Source of the DNA: Argyresthia goedartella
Lineage: Eukaryota > Arthropoda > Insecta > Lepidoptera > Argyresthiidae
Direction of reading: 5' to 3'
DNA length: 64,000 nt
NCBI GenBank assembly: GCA_949825045.1
Contig: OX463829.1
Coordinates: 2,852,001 to 2,916,000 of the forward strand
Positions 11,516-21,421 of this stretch are shown here, in pieces. Made by a program: the position numbers and the translations under genes. The notes below the pieces were generated by a model that saw only the letters and a program-made list of their open reading frames with translations, was not told the DNA's origin and did not search any database. Numbering within the stretch: the first letter of the stretch is position 1; each line of letters starts with the position of its first letter.

Positions 11516-12030
11516 TCCTGAGATTTGCAGCCGTCAAGGGCTCCAGGAACCCACGATTTGGGACTATCAATCTGTAGGTATAGGCGGTTATTAGCTAACT
11601 TGGTGTTGTTCCTGTATCCACATAGATTGGTAGTATTGTAAGCTATAGGTCTATTGCTGGTAGTAGATAGACAGATATTGAATTGAAAATTGCATTGAAT
11701 TACCAGTTAGTCAATCTATTAGTGGTCTAGTAATGCTAATGAATGTTTGGTTAACATAGGTAGTTACATTTATTGATAGCAGGCTATGACATTATTTTCA
11801 GTTTATAGCAATTTATAACTTGAACTAATATTGACTATCTGTGTGTGTTATATGATATAGGGAAACTAAATTGTATTACAGAATTTATATAGATATAAAA
11901 CTCGGTTTCTATTGTTTAAGGAAATCAACATTGTTTAAGTTGTGGTCTAGGGTTCCCTCGTTTGGGTTATAGACTGGAGGGTCCAATAAAATTGAGTTAC
12001 TGCAAATTGTGAGTAAGTATCGTTCCGATC
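11516..12030 (+). other. BEL-1 leader between primer site and gag
   Basis: Non-coding leader of about 0.5 kb with no long open frame. It probably contains packaging signals by analogy with LTR elements; none can be pinpointed. Confidence 0.6.
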
Positions 12031-13944
12031 ATGTCGTTATCTGAAATACAGAAGGGTGTTTCTAAGGAACTCAGATGGTTTTCCTCCGCACACGGTCTGA
12101 TAGACCGTTTAGATAGGCATGATGTGATATTGGAGCGGTCTATGGACGTTAAGGAACGTTACAACAGGGTGCTCGAATTGTCCGCGCAGGCGGAATCAGT
12201 TGATGGTTGCGCACCTGACAGGCTGTCACGGTTGCTAGGGGATGTCGACCAATGTATGGAGATGGCAGCTGCTATCACGCAGAAGGCTGCGGACATACGT
12301 AGGCAGCGCGAGTCCAGCCATGGTGGTGACATTGAAGCACCTCTGCCGCATCAGGGATCGGGGACCAGGTTACCCGTTATAACTATGCCTACTTTTGACG
12401 GAGTGTCCGGTGAATGGATGAGCTTCATCAATCTGTTCGACAGTTTGGTGCACATGCGATCGGACATTACCAAGTCTGTCAAAATGGCTCAGCTGGTGGC
12501 AGCATTAAGGGGTGAGCCTAGGGAGCTGGTCGCTCATTTGACAGTTACGGAGGGTAACTATGAAACGGCCAGACAATTGTTGGTCAGACGTTACCACAAC
12601 AAACGGAGGTTGGCCGATGCCCAACTGAACCGTTTGTTTAGCATCCCGGTTGTGAACAAGGTCGGGGCCATACAGACGGAGGTTTTGAACCCGTTGTTGT
12701 CCGTCACCAAGGCCCTAGAGAATCTTGGACTTCCGGTTGGTGAATGGTCGTACCTACTGCTGTACATTGTACTTTCCCGCCTACCCGCTGACGTGCAGAC
12801 TCGTTTCGAACAGTCTCACGGGAGGTCGGCCGAGGACCTGCCCGCCTTCTCCGACTTGGTCGGATTCTTGGAAGAGGAGGCTCGACGGGCAGAGAATTTG
12901 GGGTTGACGGTCACCCATCCTTCGGAGCCACAGAGAGCTGCCGGGAGCGCTGTGAGTAGGGGCCCTCCGACGAGGAAGGACCGCACCAACCGGCAGTCGT
13001 ATGGGACTGTGAGTGCATTGACCCCACATAGTGAGACCTGCCCATGTTGTAGGCAGATTGGCCATGCTGTGGCCGATTGCAATAAGTTCGGGGAACTTAG
13101 GGTTGAGGGACGGCGCCGGATGGCCAAGCAGCGGAGCTGGTGTTTCCTGTGCCTCGGGCCACACATGGCTAGGGACTGCACGCGCACAAAATTGTGCGGA
13201 TATTGTGGTGGGGCCCACAACAATCTGTTGTGCATGAACCGGTCCGGCCAACAGCCACCACAGGGCCGTACCCAGGGTGACACGGCATGGGGCCCTGAGA
13301 ATTCGTTTGCGACTCGGAGCGCAACTCAGGAGCCAACGTCCCCACGTCCACAGGGCCGTACCCAGGGTGATACGGAATGGGGCCCTGAGAATTCGTTTGC
13401 GACTTGGAGCGCAACTCAGGGGCCAGCGTCCCCACGTGCACAGGGTAGTACTAGGGTGCGGGGCCGCACTCAGGGTCATCACATGGGGGGCCCTGAGTTT
13501 TCGGTTGCGACTCAGCATCCGACTCAGCGGGCAATGGGGCCACAAGCACGCGGCCACCCAGGGGTGCAGGGCCGCACTCAGGGTCATCACATGGGGGGCC
13601 CTGAGTTTTCGGTTGCGACTCAGCATCCGACTCAGCGGGACATTGGGTGTGTTGAGCAGGCCGTAACGGGCGGGTGGCATGGGACAACTTCGAGCTATGC
13701 GGGTGCGGTTCGGACGCCGCCTCAGTTGTCGCCCCGCTCGTCGCCTCGTCCTCGACGGTCGCATGTGATGTCCCCCCCGCTCATGGAGCGGCCACGGTTG
13801 AATTCACGCCCACAACCCTTTTGGGGGCGTCGTAGGGTGGCAATGGAACCGGCGCGTGGGCCATTTGTACAATGGGACCCTCTGGCGTATAGCTGCCTAC
13901 CTGATCGGTTACAGGCACAGTGGGGCCCCGGGGGCCCTCGCTAG
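12031..13944 (+). CDS. BEL-1 gag (DUF1759-type capsid and zinc knuckles)
   Basis: This is the structural protein of BEL particles, 637 codons and intact. Residues 1-100 are a helical N-terminal region. About 115-260 form the DUF1759-type capsid region (LPVITMPTFDGVSGEWMSF, LVAALRGEPRELVAHL, LLVRRYHNKRRLADAQL). Three zinc-knuckle-like motifs follow at about 335-395 (CPCCRQIGHAVADC, CFLCLGPHMARDC, CGYCGGAHNNLLC). Residues about 410-540 are Gln/Gly/Thr-rich tandem repeats. The ATG at 12031 follows about 0.5 kb of leader and is the first long start. The terminal codon is TAG (13942-13944), and the frame continues open into protease, so pol is probably made by stop-codon readthrough. Confidence 0.9.
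   Translation: MSLSEIQKGVSKELRWFSSAHGLIDRLDRHDVILERSMDVKERYNRVLELSAQAESVDGCAPDRLSRLLGDVDQCMEMAAAITQKAADIRRQRESSHGGDIEAPLPHQGSGTRLPVITMPTFDGVSGEWMSFINLFDSLVHMRSDITKSVKMAQLVAALRGEPRELVAHLTVTEGNYETARQLLVRRYHNKRRLADAQLNRLFSIPVVNKVGAIQTEVLNPLLSVTKALENLGLPVGEWSYLLLYIVLSRLPADVQTRFEQSHGRSAEDLPAFSDLVGFLEEEARRAENLGLTVTHPSEPQRAAGSAVSRGPPTRKDRTNRQSYGTVSALTPHSETCPCCRQIGHAVADCNKFGELRVEGRRRMAKQRSWCFLCLGPHMARDCTRTKLCGYCGGAHNNLLCMNRSGQQPPQGRTQGDTAWGPENSFATRSATQEPTSPRPQGRTQGDTEWGPENSFATWSATQGPASPRAQGSTRVRGRTQGHHMGGPEFSVATQHPTQRAMGPQARGHPGVQGRTQGHHMGGPEFSVATQHPTQRDIGCVEQAVTGGWHGTTSSYAGAVRTPPQLSPRSSPRPRRSHVMSPPLMERPRLNSRPQPFWGRRRVAMEPARGPFVQWDPLAYSCLPDRLQAQWGPGGPR
13261..13660 (+). repeat. Tandem repeats inside BEL-1 gag
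   Basis: A 90-bp unit occurs twice (starting 13261 and 13351), followed by a 108-bp unit occurring twice (about 13462 and 13570). Both lengths are multiples of three (30 and 36 codons), so the frame is kept. Each unit includes a (Q)GRTQG(D/H) start and a GPE(N/F)S motif. BEL-2 gag lacks a clear counterpart. Confidence 0.85.
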
Positions 13945-15468
13945 GAATTTGCGGCCCAACAATTTGTTGCCCCCCAACCGGAGACGGTGGTGTTACCGAT
14001 CGCCTCTGTGCTTGTTTGGGATTTGGCGGGCAACCCAACATACGTTCGCGCCCTATTAGATTCTGGAGCTCAGGGCTGCATTGTATCGAACGATTTAGCA
14101 AAATGGTTGGGCCTCAATATAAATAATGTATCGCTGCCGAGGAAATTGGTCCCTGCTGGGGATCACAGGGCAACCCTTCACGGGTTTTGTGATGCCTCTG
14201 AACGAGGGTTTGCGGCAGCGGTTTATTTGCGAACCGTCACCTCCACCGGGGAGGTCGACGTGCGTTTGGTTTTGGCAAAAAGCAAGGTAGCGCCTATTCG
14301 GACAAGGATGACGATTCCAAAACTGGAACTGTCCGGGGCTGCTCTTTTGACCAAAGTTTTGAATAACACTCTAACAGTGTTGCGTGGGTCAGTGGTTTTG
14401 GAGGATACGGTGTACGCGTGGACGGACAGCCAGATTGTTTTGTGCTGGCTGAAGGCTTCGGTCCATACCTTAGAGGTTTTTGTTGCGAACCGTGTCCCCC
14501 AGATTGTGTCGTCTGAGGTCCCACTGACCTGGAGACATGTACCAGGAGAATTGAACCCGTCTGATTGTGCATCCAGGGGATGTCGGGCTCCTGAACTCGT
14601 TAGACACCATTTGTGGTGGGGACCACCCTGGCTTGCCAAGAGAGAATCGGACTGGCCCCACAGATCCACCAAGGCGGTACATCTCGAGCTCGTTGCTGAT
14701 CTCTCGACAGAGGCTTTCATTGCTTGTTTGGATAGGTTTGTTTCTCGAAGGGGACTTCCAACTTTGATCCGCTCTGATAACGGCACTAACTACGTCGGTG
14801 CGGAACGATACTTACGAGAGATAGTCAACTTTTTGAATGTAAATAAAGTGGATATTGGAACGGCCCTCTCCCGTCGGGGTATACAGTGGACCTTCAGCCC
14901 ACCGAGTTGCCCCCACTGGGGTGGGATTTTTGAGGCCGTAGTTAAGTCAGCTAAGACGCACTTGGGGCGTATAGTAGGTCAGACCGCGCTGACTTTTGAG
15001 GAGCTCGCGACATTGTTTTGTAAGAACGAGGCCGTTCTCAATTCGCGACCGTTGTGTCCGCTCAGCTCGGATCCAAATGACCTGGAGGCTCTGACCCCAG
15101 GCCATTTCTTGATAGGACAGCCACTTAACGCGTTGCCCGAGCACCCCTTCGAGGGAGTGAAATTGTATCGGTTGTCAGGGTATCAGATGTTGCAGCAGTT
15201 TACTCAGAATTTCTGGAAGCGTTGGTCGCTCGAGTATCTGCATATCTTACAACAGCGCCTTAAGTGGACTGACAAAACCAGCCCCTCTAGTGTTGGTGAC
15301 CTCGTTCTGGTTAAGGATGCTAACCTACCGCCACTGCGTTGGCGCAGGGGGCGCATTGTTAACTTGTTCCCCGGCAGGGACGGGACCCCCCGGTCTGCAG
15401 AGGTTCTAGTAGGAGGCTCGGTACTAAAACGAGCGGTAGCAACGTTGTCTCGGCTGCCCGTAGATTAA
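13945..15468 (+). CDS. BEL-1 pol remnant: protease start, RNase H, integrase C-terminal half
   Basis: An open frame in the same phase as gag, entered after the UAG; an internal ATG is at 13987. Domains: aspartic protease start (ALLDSGAQGCIVSNDLA, with the catalytic DSG), broken off near 14160; RNase H (GFCDASERGFAAAVYL, PKLELSGAALL, AWTDSQIVLCWLK, giving D-E-D); a junction near 14670; then integrase core from TKAVHLELVADL with the second Asp (IRSDNGTNY) and the Glu (GGIFEAVVKSAK); and the C-terminal DUF5641-type region (FWKRWSLEYLHILQQRLKW). RT, the integrase HHCC finger and the first catalytic Asp are absent. Both deletions keep the frame open for the full length. It cannot encode a working polymerase. 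Confidence 0.9.
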   Translation, partial: EFAAQQFVAPQPETVVLPIASVLVWDLAGNPTYVRALLDSGAQGCIVSNDLAKWLGLNINNVSLPRKLVPAGDHRATLHGFCDASERGFAAAVYLRTVTSTGEVDVRLVLAKSKVAPIRTRMTIPKLELSGAALLTKVLNNTLTVLRGSVVLEDTVYAWTDSQIVLCWLKASVHTLEVFVANRVPQIVSSEVPLTWRHVPGELNPSDCASRGCRAPELVRHHLWWGPPWLAKRESDWPHRSTKAVHLELVADLSTEAFIACLDRFVSRRGLPTLIRSDNGTNYVGAERYLREIVNFLNVNKVDIGTALSRRGIQWTFSPPSCPHWGGIFEAVVKSAKTHLGRIVGQTALTFEELATLFCKNEAVLNSRPLCPLSSDPNDLEALTPGHFLIGQPLNALPEHPFEGVKLYRLSGYQMLQQFTQNFWKRWSLEYLHILQQRLKWTDKTSPSSVGDLVLVKDANLPPLRWRRGRIVNLFPGRDGTPRSAEVLVGGSVLKRAVATLSRLPVD

Positions 15469-15469
15469 G

Positions 15470-15500
15470 GGACAGGTGGGTGCCTGTCCGGGCGGGTGAT
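15470..15500 (+). promoter_or_regulatory. BEL-1 stem-loop and purine-rich tract before the 3' LTR
   Basis: GGACAGG (15470-15476) pairs with CCTGTCC (15483-15489) across a 6-nt loop. GGGCGGGTGAT directly follows and abuts the 3' LTR; it is the likely plus-strand primer. The same arrangement is found in BEL-2. Confidence 0.7.
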
Positions 15501-16022
15501 TGTTCGATTCAGAATCGATACTCGATCGATGGTTTCGGAACGGCCATTTTGAATTTGACGTGCTGCCAACCTAGCAGTTTTTTGACAACTGACAGACGAA
15601 AAGCCCCCGCAATGTGACGCGTATTGATTTGGGCATTGAAATTAAATCGTAAGCCATCTGGAATTGTATTCGGGCTCCCCTCAGGATTGTCTATATAGCT
15701 GAGTGTATTGTGGTTCCTCGAACCAGATAAAGTTCGCATTTACGTAACATAACCTGTGTTGGAACACTGTGTTCGTCGAAGCTGGCCTGCCAGCCATACC
15801 TGGTTGGCTGAAGAACCTGTCTACCAAGAAGAGCCTAGGGTGCACCCAGGCCTTGCAGAGAGACAGGAGTTTGACGGGAACGAAGCACAGACCAGGTCAG
15901 ATAGAATCTATTTACTTTAGCTCGGTGAATCGCCGACGTTCTTGCTTCTTGGCATCTGATAGCTACGCTACCTCGTAGCTATGGGCCCCTGCGAGGTCAT
16001 TGGGTGCCGAGAGGCCTGAACA
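15501..16022 (+). repeat. BEL-1 3' LTR
   Basis: 522 bp, TG...CA, near-identical to 10972-11493. AATTC follows it. Confidence 0.95.
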
Positions 16023-16628
16023 AATTCCATAACAGACTGGCTCAGGGACTGGAGAATAAAAGCAAATGAAACCAAATCTGTTCAAGTTACCTTCACCACC
16101 AGAAGAGACACATGTCCTCCAGATATGAGGAATGGGAATCAAATACCTCAAGAAGATGAAACCAGATATCTCGGTATCTTTCTAGACCGACGCTTAACCT
16201 GGAGAAAGCACATATTCACGAAGCGTAAAGCCTTAGGCCTGAAGCTCTACAACTTATACTGGCTCCTAAACAAAAAGTCGCAAATGTCACTGGAGAGCAA
16301 GTTGCTAATCTACAAATGCATCATAAAACCTATATGGACCTACGGCATACAACTTTGGGGAACGGCTGCCAAATCAAATATCGCGATCCTTCAAAGGTTC
16401 CAATCAAAAACTCTACGACTAATCACAAATGCACCATGGTACATTACTAATGAACGCATTCATCGAGATTTGAAAGTCCCAATGGTACAGGAGGAGATTG
16501 TATCCAACCTCAAGAGATATAAAGCAAGACTAGAAAGGCATCCTAACTCACTGGCCCTGAACCTGATGATGGAACCGATAACCTTCAAAAGACTAAAAAG
16601 AAGAGCACCACAAGATCTGCTACACTAA
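16023..16628 (+). pseudogene. Jockey-type ORF2, 3' part (after BEL-1)
   Basis: This is the direct continuation of the RT frame interrupted at 10971: after one AATTC copy is discounted the reading frame is unbroken (SIN, then SITDWLRDWRI). It holds RT block D (ANETKSVQVTF), the thumb motif RYLGIFLDRRLTWRKHI and the C-terminal IWTYGIQLWGTAAKSNI motif, ending LKRRAPQDLLH and a stop at 16626-16628. This is the expected Jockey ORF2 C-terminus. Confidence 0.9.
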
Positions 16629-16756
16629 TCTTAGAATAAATTTAAAGGATGGTACACTGGTCCCATACCTAAAAGCCTGTCTACACATCAAATCTATAGC
16701 TGAATGTCCTAGATGACAGATTGCTGTATAAAAGGAAGACATAAAAAAAAAAAAAA

Positions 16757-17150
16757 CCTGAATTTCTTAATTAAAAATAAGAAAATATGCAAAAATACCT
16801 CCCCCCTAATCTCGGAAACAACTAATCCTAATTTTTTTTTAAATATGTTATATAGGTCTTTACTTAAACATTACAATACGAATATAGGAAATATAGAGAA
16901 ATGCATGGTTTAAATCGGAGGGGGAAATATTTGTTTCAATACCACATACAAACTTATAAATGCACCTTACACGGAATAAGAAGGCAGCTCCAATAATTTT
17001 GGTAACAACATTTTGCTATATGATATGATAAAGATACCTAATCCATGGGGATTGCAAGAAACCTGAATACTATTGTGCCGTCGTACGGAACCGTTAGCTC
17101 GCGAGCCCGACTCGAACTGGACAGTTTATTTTAAGCACAGTTGCCCCAAA
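16757..17150 (+). repeat. Interspersed lepidopteran repeat remnant (GACTCG... family)
   Basis: This contains ACAAACTTATAAATGCACC, AACATTTTGCTATATGAT and a degraded GTACGGAACC...GAGCCCGACTCGAACTGGACAG end. These match the better-preserved copy at 60.5-60.73 kb. Confidence 0.65.
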
Positions 17151-17700
17151 AACTGCCAGTGGGCCGAATGAACAAAGAAAGGTATCACCTGTCAGTAGAA
17201 GGAAATAATTCATTCTTGACGTTTGCTGATATCATTAATGATAATTTTGTTTTAATTGTTAGAAGTAAAAGGTTATACTTTTCTATTTTAATTCAGCCCA
17301 GTAAGTAACTCAATCCCCGTTTTTGCATATCGAGGAAGGACGCCATCGCTGCCAAGCAAACAACAATCGTGTAACCAACATCTTGCTTTTTCGTCCATCT
17401 CTCCAACACCGCGGGTAATCGTCCTGCGAATTGCGCACTTTATATTAATTTCAAGTTGAATCGCGAATCGAGAAATAGATTTTCGTCCATTTCCGAGTGT
17501 TTTATACTCATTGAGAGTGCTGTGGTACATATTGAAGTGGGACGAGTTTATCGGTATAGGGGGATACTATGGGCATAGATTAGATAATAGTTACATCTAC
17601 GGGACGCGACCACCGTCGATGTAGACGCATTTTTAAGCCAGTAGATGCTAGTACGATTACTAATTAGTATTTGAAATAAAAATAGCTCACAATCAACTAA
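17151..17700. other. No gene recognised
   Basis: An 80-codon minus-strand open frame (17288-17530) has no family signature that I recognise. No repeat structure is evident. Confidence 0.4.
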
Positions 17701-17823
17701 TTCAAGTTAACTCGTAAAAGAACGCACATGGTCGAACTTACCCTAGTGAAGTTCTATCACAACTATGCGAGGCACCTCGCCCTAGAAGAGATTAGTACTC
17801 CATCTATAATAAAATGGTGATGA

Positions 17824-18286
17824 AGGGATGGGCTGAATGTGAACTTCGGCCGAACATTCGGCTAAAATAAAAAAATCGGTCGAGAGCGACATGTCATGAT
17901 TTTTTACGTACTATCTATCTATTTGTAGATGCACCCCGCCGAACTAGAAGTGTTTTATTTTTGTTTATTTATAGTCACGCATTTAAATTACGCAGTAGTT
18001 AGGCATTTATAAATACCTAATTTATTTTGTCTATTTTAGGCAAAAATTTATAACTAATTTAATTTCAAAATAAATGATAATGAATATAGGACTAATTTTA
18101 TTTTAAGTTTATATATATAAGTATGATTTCCATTCTATTGATTTCAGTCAAAATGCAAGTGAGTATTTAACTTTTTGTGCACCGAATGTTCGGCATTTAA
18201 ACCGAATTTCGGCCGAATGCCGGAGTTCTGTTCAAGCTGCCGAAATTCGGTCAAACCGAATGTATAACGAAATTCCGCCCATCCCT
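17824..18286. mobile_element. Foldback MITE (hAT-like ends)
   Basis: The ends are inverted copies of AGGGATGGGC, and the flanks contain several inverted copies of TTCGGCCGAA / CCGAATTTCGG. AGGGATGGGC ends resemble hAT termini. It sits inside a small repeat (ATTAGTACTCCATCTATAATAAA) also found uninterrupted at about 26.61 and 30.45 kb. ATAAAA flanks both sides, but a clean 8-bp duplication is not visible. Confidence 0.55.
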
Positions 18287-18392
18287 GATAAAACATCATT
18301 AATTTATACACCACATCAACACTGTCTAGGGATATTTTGTATTTCTTAAATTTTTTGATTAACTATAAATATTTTGTTCAGAGAAGTATATA

Positions 18393-19802
18393 TGGAATTA
18401 AACCTCAGTCAATGCCCAACTTAATTATATAAATAAAAAACATTTTAGATCTTCAAATATTTTTTTTTTAAATAAAATTACAAAGAGACTAAAAATGGTG
18501 CTAAGTCTACGAATGAAATTAATGAATAAAATGGATAATTTTATTTAAAAAAACAACTTAAAGTGAGACATTTTAACTCTTAATAATCAGTGTTGCCACC
18601 CCTCACATTAATAAGAGTTTGGCATCGGTTATTCATACTGTGAATTAAGGTGTCGATGTCTTGCTGTGGTATGCGTTCCCAGGTTCGTTGCAGGTGCAAG
18701 AAAAGTTGCTCTTCTGTGGCCAGATTTGGAGGGAGGGCATGCATAGCCCTTCGCTGCAACATGTCCCACGCATGTTCGATGGGATTCATATCGGGCGACT
18801 GCGCAGGCCATCTCATTACCGTGACGTCGTTGTCTTGAAGTGCGGCTGATACCAGCCTCGCAGTTTGTGGACGAGCATTATCATGCATGAGTACGAATTG
18901 CTGGCCGATTTGCATCCTATGCGGAATAATAAAAGGTTCCACCAACTCATCACGGTATTATTATTCATGTCGCCTCTTACAAAAACGAGGTGGGTTCGCG
19001 CGCCTATACGAATTCCTGCCCATACCATGATTGTTCCTGCTTGGTACGAATGAACCTCTTGTGTATGCTGGAGCCGGCTTTCCCTACCTGGAACTCTCCA
19101 AACTCGTGTTCTTCGCGAATCTGGATAAAATCCAAACCGAGACTCATCCGTAAAGAGAACTGTCGACCATTGTTCATTATCCCATAACACGTGTTCTTGG
19201 GCCCACAATAGTCGCCTTCCGCGATTGCCAGGTCGCAAAGCAGGAACACGAATTTCCCTGCGAGAATGAAGATTAGCTTCATGTAGCCTTCTTCTGACAG
19301 TTTGGTCGCTAACCAACAGCTGATGCTCCTGTTGGAGTTACTGTACCATTTCCATGGCCGTCAGAGTAGGTTCTCTCCTGGCGGTATTTTGAAGAAAACG
19401 GTCCTCTCTAGGGGTGGTCACCCGAATTCTGCCAGCATGCCTATCCGCCACTTCCCCAGTATCACGATAACGTGACCAGAGCCTTGATATCACATTCTGG
19501 CTGGTGCCTAGGGTCTCCGCAACAACGTTTTGGATAGCGCCAGCTTCCAACATTCCTACCGCTCTTATCATCTCGTCTCTCATCAGATGTCGACGTTGCA
19601 TGGCACCAACAAGATGACACAAACAGTAAAAATCACCAAAACAATTGATAGAGTTAGTTAATTAATGTTTTTCTAAATAAATCTCAACACAAAACTAGCA
19701 CTGTAAACTGAATCAAATGCGTGTTCCCGCGCTTTCTTTTGTTTTCATAAGTTTTTTTTTTCCAATGTCAGTTTGAAAATGGAACAAGGAGGTTTAATTC
19801 CA
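18393..19802 (-). mobile_element. Tc1-like DNA transposon, inactivated
   Basis: A 1410-bp element with 14-bp perfect terminal inverted repeats TGGAATTAAACCTC (18393-18406) and its complement (19789-19802), enclosing a minus-strand transposase. TA precedes the left end; the right TA is offset by two bases. Confidence 0.85.
18580..19622 (-). pseudogene. Tc1-like transposase, one stop and one frameshift
   Basis: This cut-and-paste transposase reads leftwards. The N-terminus has helix-turn-helix motifs (EAGAIQNVVAETLGTSQNVISRLW, then VTTPREDRFL). The catalytic triad is visible: VLFTDESRFGF (D1), MHDNARPQTA (D2) and MNPIEHAWDML (E), a DD34E-type arrangement. An in-frame TAA at 19338-19340 lies within EMVQ-LQQEHQ, where a glutamine codon is likely ancestral. 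A frameshift around 18925-18945, just before ELVEPFIIPHRMQ, shifts the C-terminal part. The total of about 340 codons is normal for the family. It was active recently enough for the protein to be easily readable, but is now dead. Confidence 0.9.
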
Positions 19803-19884
19803 CATAATTATAAACTTTTTCCTAATTCTGAGTAGTTTTTCTGAAAAACTAAGAAATGCAAACAAAAATCTAATATCCCTAGGC

Positions 19885-20159
19885 AGTGTTGATGTGTGTA
19901 TGTAGTAGGCATAACCGACTCGACTGTTACACGTCTCTTGAGAAAATAATCGTTGTTAGGGTTCCGTACCCGTAGGGTGCCAACGGGACCCTATTACTAA
20001 GCCTCCGCTGTCCGTCCGTCCGTCCCTCTGTCAACAGGCTGTATGTCATGAACCGTGATAGTTAGACAGTTGCAATTTTCACAAATGATGTATTCCTGTT
20101 GCCACTAAAAAACAAAATAAAATAAATATTTAAGGGAAAAAAAATTGATGTATGGGTGC
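19885..20159 (+). repeat. Tandem-duplication unit, copy 1, left segment
   Basis: Starts AGTGTTGATGTGTG and is almost identical (one difference seen) to 29724-29998. It contains the left half of the interspersed repeat (GGGTTCCGTACCCGTAGGGT and a GTCC microsatellite). BEL-2 is inserted at its right edge; the unit resumes at 26148. Confidence 0.9.
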
Positions 20160-20735
20160 TGTTTAATATTTATGCGTCGGAAACGCACCGGTTTTTTGTT
20201 GCGCGAATCGATCGCGATCACTAGCGAAAACGGCAACTAGCAGATGTCACTCGTATCGGAAACGAGATGTAAAATTGGAGGTTAATCTTTCTCTTGGTCT
20301 GTCTCATCGGTGAGAATAACATGTCGGCTCGGGCCCCGTGATGGTATTTCGGTGTACCAATTATCATATAGGCATCGGGCCTGGTCAGAGTGTAAATCTA
20401 CCTCATAGCGTCGGGCTATTGATTGAATTAAAAAGATTCGCGTCAGCGGCCTAGTGATCCCGGTTGATTGGACATCGTCGCATCGGTAGCGGCGACTCCA
20501 CGGTCACGGCAGGCAGCACGCCGGCGACGGCGTCGGCAGCAACGATAAGTTTCGATTCGCTCCTTATCCTATCCCAAACTGTGCCCCTTTCCGTAGTCCC
20601 GTCTCGAATCGAGCTTTCGATTTCCTGCCTACGGAGACAAGGTCAGTAACCAATTTCATCATTCTTTTCTCTCACGTGGCAAAGGCACTCCCCCTCAGGA
20701 TTCCCCGCCGTTCGGTAGGCGTGGAAAATTAATCA
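20160..20735 (+). repeat. BEL-2 5' LTR
   Basis: 576 bp, TGTTTAATAT ... TTAATCA. It lacks the 12-bp GTAATCGAGACA present in the 3' copy. Confidence 0.95.
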
Positions 20736-20739
20736 GTTT

Positions 20740-20757
20740 TGGTAGCAGGAGCGCGGT
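20740..20757 (+). promoter_or_regulatory. BEL-2 primer-binding site (putative)
   Basis: TGGTAGCAGGAGCGCGGT lies 4 bases after the LTR and matches the BEL-1 site except at a few positions. Confidence 0.7.
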
Positions 20758-21421
20758 TTCCTAGTGGGAAATCATGATTCACGGTTGTAGGGCTGCCTTT
20801 GTCACATTGTAGTTGGGAGAAAAGAATATCCCAGATTGGCTCAAGTCGGCAATGAGTCTGTGGTCGGTATACCACGATTAAAGTTCATTTTCGGTAAGTG
20901 AAAGTATAAGTGCCAATTTAGTTAACAGTTGTTATAAATTTGTAGTCGGAAACTACTGTTACCAGCGCATAAAGGATTGAACGGTCATTCTGCGAAGCCT
21001 AGATTGTATTACTTACGGTGGAACGTCGGGTTCTGTAGTCCTACAGTGTTATTTCGGTTTACACAGCAGGGTCGGGCTATTTAAGGGGTATTAAGCTGAT
21101 TTTGCTGACCTCAAGGAAGTGTGGTTCCTATCGGAGGGGCCACTACTAGAAAAATAGTTTTTTTATAATAACCTTTTGTGTGTTATTTGTATTGTACCAC
21201 ATGGTGGCATTCTCTAATTGATTTAGAGTGTATATTATAAGGTGTATGTCCACAGGGCGACCATATTAAATATTGTTTATGATTTAATTGTTTAGTGGTT
21301 GCCTTGGGTTTTACAACTTAGTTTTAATTTCTGTGCCCAGCGCTGACGGGAACGTGCTGGTATCTGGCTGTGCTTAGTTCGGCAGTGAAGCATAGGACCA
21401 GGAACAATTCAATCGGTAACC

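Larger units (their letters stand above)
10972..16022 (+). mobile_element. BEL-1: BEL/Pao LTR retrotransposon, internally deleted (no RT)
   Basis: A complete LTR-flanked element of 5051 bp: 522-bp LTRs (TG...CA), a 5-bp target duplication, a primer-binding site, a 637-codon gag, an in-frame UAG, and a 493-codon pol remnant, then stem-loop, purine-rich tract and 3' LTR. Pol has lost the rest of protease, all of RT, the integrase zinc finger and the first integrase catalytic Asp. The LTRs differ by only about three events by eye, so insertion is recent and mobilisation in trans is implied. Confidence 0.95.
7300..16756 (+). mobile_element. Jockey-type LINE split by the BEL-1 insertion
   Basis: This non-LTR retrotransposon has two reading frames: a gag-like ORF1 with zinc knuckles (7736-9049) and ORF2 with endonuclease and RT (from about 9026). 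ORF2 is interrupted at 10971 by the BEL-1 LTR element and resumes at 16023, ending at 16628. A 14-nt poly(A) run at 16743-16756 marks the 3' end. The 5' end is uncertain; 7300 is an estimate where upstream repeat-like sequence ends. ORF1 has one nonsense codon and ORF2 an internal endonuclease deletion, so the copy was already defective when BEL-1 landed. Confidence 0.85.

Noticed and set aside
12781..13764. 327-codon minus-strand ORF
   Set aside because: Antisense shadow of the GC-rich BEL-1 gag. It is composed of repeats and has no domain; gag is clearly the coding strand.
20464..20649. Near-identical 61-codon ORF at 20464 and 25876
   Set aside because: LTR sequence of BEL-2; no protein features.
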